From assembly GCA_027325115.1 (NCBI GenBank), contig DAHWFG010000640.1, positions 1 to 14,762 on the forward strand: a stretch of DNA of 14,762 nucleotides, read 5' to 3'. The stretch is from JAKBCQ01 sp021807585 (GTDB lineage Bacteria > Planctomycetota > Planctomycetia > Isosphaerales > Isosphaeraceae). Position 1 is the stretch's first letter. Each line of letters starts with the position of its first letter. The notes beneath the pieces were generated by a model. The model worked only from the letters and a program-made list of their open reading frames with translations. It was not told the DNA's origin and ran no database searches. Positions 12,942 to 14,762 of this stretch are shown here, one piece after another. A program made the translations under genes and the position numbers.

Positions 12942-14762
12942 TTACGAGGAACGTCGAGGTTCGCCGCGGGCGCGACTCGCCGAGAGTTCGTATTTCTTAC
13001 CCGCGATCGTTACGACGATCTTGACCGTGAATTTCGATTGCGCGTTGAGCCCTCCCGGGTTCGTCACATAAAGATCGAATTTCTGCTCGCCTGAAAACTT
13101 GCCGACCTGTTTGACATGCGATTTCGCGACGGGGGCGCCGTTTTGAAGGATCGCGACTTGCCAATAACGATCGCTCGGCGTCGTGATCCAATTGTGAAAT
13201 CCGCCGTCCCCCTCGAAAAGCCGGATCTCCTCGATCATCGTATCGGCGGGAAGATCGAGCGCGACGAAAAATCGGAGATCTTTTTGATGATCGGGATCGG
13301 GACGCGAGCCCGTGCCGATCTGATCCTCATCCTCGTTCACCCAATAAAAATCTTTGATCGACGCCCCGCCCGATTTCGCCGGATCGCTTTTCATCGCCGG
13401 CTCGAGAGGGGCGCCGGAATCGACGACGGCTTTCGAATTCGGTTGGGACGCGGGATCCGAACTCGCGGATCGACGCAAGCAAGAGGAAGTAACCTCGTAA
13501 GACGAGCCGGCGCTCGCGACGACGACTTTCAGCGTGAACTTCGTATTCTCGCTGAAACCTCCAGGATTCGTCACATAAAGATCAAAAACCTGATTCCCTG
13601 AAAAGGAACCAACGACATCCACATGTTTTTTGGTGATGACTTTATTATTCTGAAGGATTCCCACTTGCCACCACCGATCGCTCGGCTTGCTCGTCCATTT
13701 GTGCGACCCGCCGTCCCCTAGGTCGATCGCGATCTCCTCGATCACCGCGTCGTTCGGTAAAACGAGCTCGGCCCGAAAACGATTGTCATTATGTTGATCG
13801 GGATCGGGCTTCGCTCCCTCGCCGATCTGATCCTCGTCGGCGTTGACCCATTCGAACTTCTTGATCGCGATGCCGGCGTCGCGTCCGTTTGCAATCGCCG
13901 CGCCCGCGGCCGGTTTATTCGAATTCGTCGACGCCGCGCCCGCGGCCGGTTTGCCGGAATTCACGCGCGAATCGGCTCGGTCGTTTGTCGCCCCACTTCC
14001 GTCCGACCCGGCCTCTTGATTCGATTGCGGAACTCCGCTCGGAGTCGCTCCTTGGCTCGGATTTCGAACCGGGGGACGAATCGTTCGACTCCCGCCCGGT
14101 CCTCTCGCGATCCGCGGAGCGGTTCGACCTCCGATCGGCGCCCGCGAAGATGGAGCGGTTCCGATCCCGGTTCTCGGAGCATTCGACTCGCCCGCATTCG
14201 ACGGTTCCGCGGTCGCTCCTGCGTTCGCGGTTGAATTCGCCGCGGCCGGATTCTCCATTTGATCACGATTTGATTCGGCTTTCACTAAAACGGGAAATTC
14301 CCTGGTGATCGTGAACGAATTCAGAAACGCGGTGATCGACGCCGGATCGATCGAGCCTTCGGGTCCGGCCGACATCACTTGATAGAGCCGATCGCCGATC
14401 AAATAAACGCGAACGCGTCCGATCAACTTCTTGGTGGAATTGGGAGCCTTTCCCGTGAACTCGACATCCATGCCGGGATGATTATGGTACGAGGTCGGCT
14501 CATTCTTAACGAGGCTCCAACCCGACTCTCTCATCATCCCCTCGACTCCCGCACCAAGCAATTTCTTGGCGGTGTTGTTGCGAACGACCGCGGGAGGGTT
14601 CACTCCATAGGTCACGAGATAGACCGAGCCGTCACGCGTCTCATGCATCGCCGTATAAATGGAAATCGGTCCGGCGGGGGTGTTGACCTGCGCGCTTTTT
14701 TCGATCGGCGCCGCGGGGAAGTTGATCTTATAGGCTCCAGGCATCGACTCAAACGTCGTAAC
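12942..14762 (-). CDS. large multidomain protein with two copies of a 129-residue domain (partial)
   Basis: The gene runs off the right edge; the open frame continues through the last base with no stop. An ATG at 14744 exists, but it has no ribosome-binding site and lies inside what looks like the domain's first strand, so the real start is probably outside. Numbering from that ATG: residues 1-150 form an alpha-beta domain (AYKINFPAAPIEK at the start, SITAFLNSFTI at the end). Residues 155-290 are an Ala/Asn/Pro/Ser/Gly-rich disordered linker. Residues 293-421 and 462-590 are two copies of one domain. Each copy has an acidic start (WVN-DEDQIG-G, then PDPD), EGDGG or LGDGG, PSDR-WQV, FSG-Q-FDLYVTNPGG and a closing strand. 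They are probably beta-sandwich modules; the acidic start could bind calcium, which is inference. Likely exported, but the N-terminus is missing. No named family recognised. Confidence 0.8.
   Translation of the reverse strand, partial: VTTFESMPGAYKINFPAAPIEKSAQVNTPAGPISIYTAMHETRDGSVYLVTYGVNPPAVVRNNTAKKLLGAGVEGMMRESGWSLVKNEPTSYHNHPGMDVEFTGKAPNSTKKLIGRVRVYLIGDRLYQVMSAGPEGSIDPASITAFLNSFTITREFPVLVKAESNRDQMENPAAANSTANAGATAEPSNAGESNAPRTGIGTAPSSRAPIGGRTAPRIARGPGGSRTIRPPVRNPSQGATPSGVPQSNQEAGSDGSGATNDRADSRVNSGKPAAGAASTNSNKPAAGAAIANGRDAGIAIKKFEWVNADEDQIGEGAKPDPDQHNDNRFRAELVLPNDAVIEEIAIDLGDGGSHKWTSKPSDRWWQVGILQNNKVITKKHVDVVGSFSGNQVFDLYVTNPGGFSENTKFTLKVVVASAGSSYEVTSSCLRRSASSDPASQPNSKAVVDSGAPLEPAMKSDPAKSGGASIKDFYWVNEDEDQIGTGSRPDPDHQKDLRFFVALDLPADTMIEEIRLFEGDGGFHNWITTPSDRYWQVAILQNGAPVAKSHVKQVGKFSGEQKFDLYVTNPGGLNAQSKFTVKIVVTIAGKKYELSASRARGEPRRSS
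13897..13952. repeat. in-frame 36-bp tandem repeat in the linker
   Basis: A 20-base block (gccgcgcccgcggccggttt) occurs at 13897-13916 and again, identical, at 13933-13952, a period of 36 bases or 12 codons. It encodes a repeated NKPAAGAA-like stretch in the low-complexity linker of the large right-edge protein. The period keeps the frame, so copy number could change without breaking the gene. Confidence 0.8.

Noticed and set aside
1..14762. tRNA, rRNA, CRISPR array, insertion sequence or defence genes
   Set aside because: I looked for clover-leaf folds, regularly spaced repeats, transposase motifs and terminal inverted repeats and found none I could support.

Overview
The window looks like a chromosomal segment of a planctomycete. 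The main reason is the cluster of three DUF1559 genes: prepilin-type N-termini ending in the H-X9-DG motif, a family strongly expanded in that phylum. The wording of their N-terminal helix (QQAREAARRAQCTNNLKQIGLA) resembles Isosphaeraceae, but that is only an impression. The DNA is fairly GC-rich with AT-rich spacers, and GATC/CGATCG words are frequent.

Layout. Positions 1-6125 hold five genes, all on the minus strand and so read right to left: small lipoprotein (6125-5868), DUF1559 copy 3 (5720-4563), DUF1559 copy 2 (3816-2659), small lipoprotein (2262-1999) and DUF1559 copy 1 (1393-239). Large non-coding spacers separate them. Convincing intrinsic terminators follow several genes, so this is a run of mostly independently terminated units and not one tight operon. 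Two of the terminators are near-identical 67-bp repeats (138-204 and 1756-1822). DUF1559 copies 2 and 3 are about 93% identical.

Positions 6126-9515 hold an apparently gene-free stretch, a minus-strand 147-residue protein of unknown function (7166-6723), the divergent tryptophanyl-tRNA synthetase gene trpS (7383-8351), and a TPR-repeat lipoprotein (8655-9515) with its own promoter and a GTG start.

Positions 9572-14762 are again minus strand: a 639-residue double ABC-2 type permease (11491-9572), a D-isomer 2-hydroxyacid (phosphoglycerate-type) dehydrogenase (12665-11634), and a large protein cut by the right edge of the window (14762-12942) that carries two copies of a 129-residue domain.

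How the genes work together. The DUF1559 proteins should be inserted in the inner membrane through a pseudopilin-like helix and may be processed by a prepilin peptidase. The two small lipoproteins share a weak motif and recur beside the DUF1559 genes, which suggests, but does not prove, a shared envelope role. The genes from 6723 rightward look like unrelated housekeeping and envelope genes. No RNA genes, CRISPR arrays, insertion sequences or phage genes were recognised.
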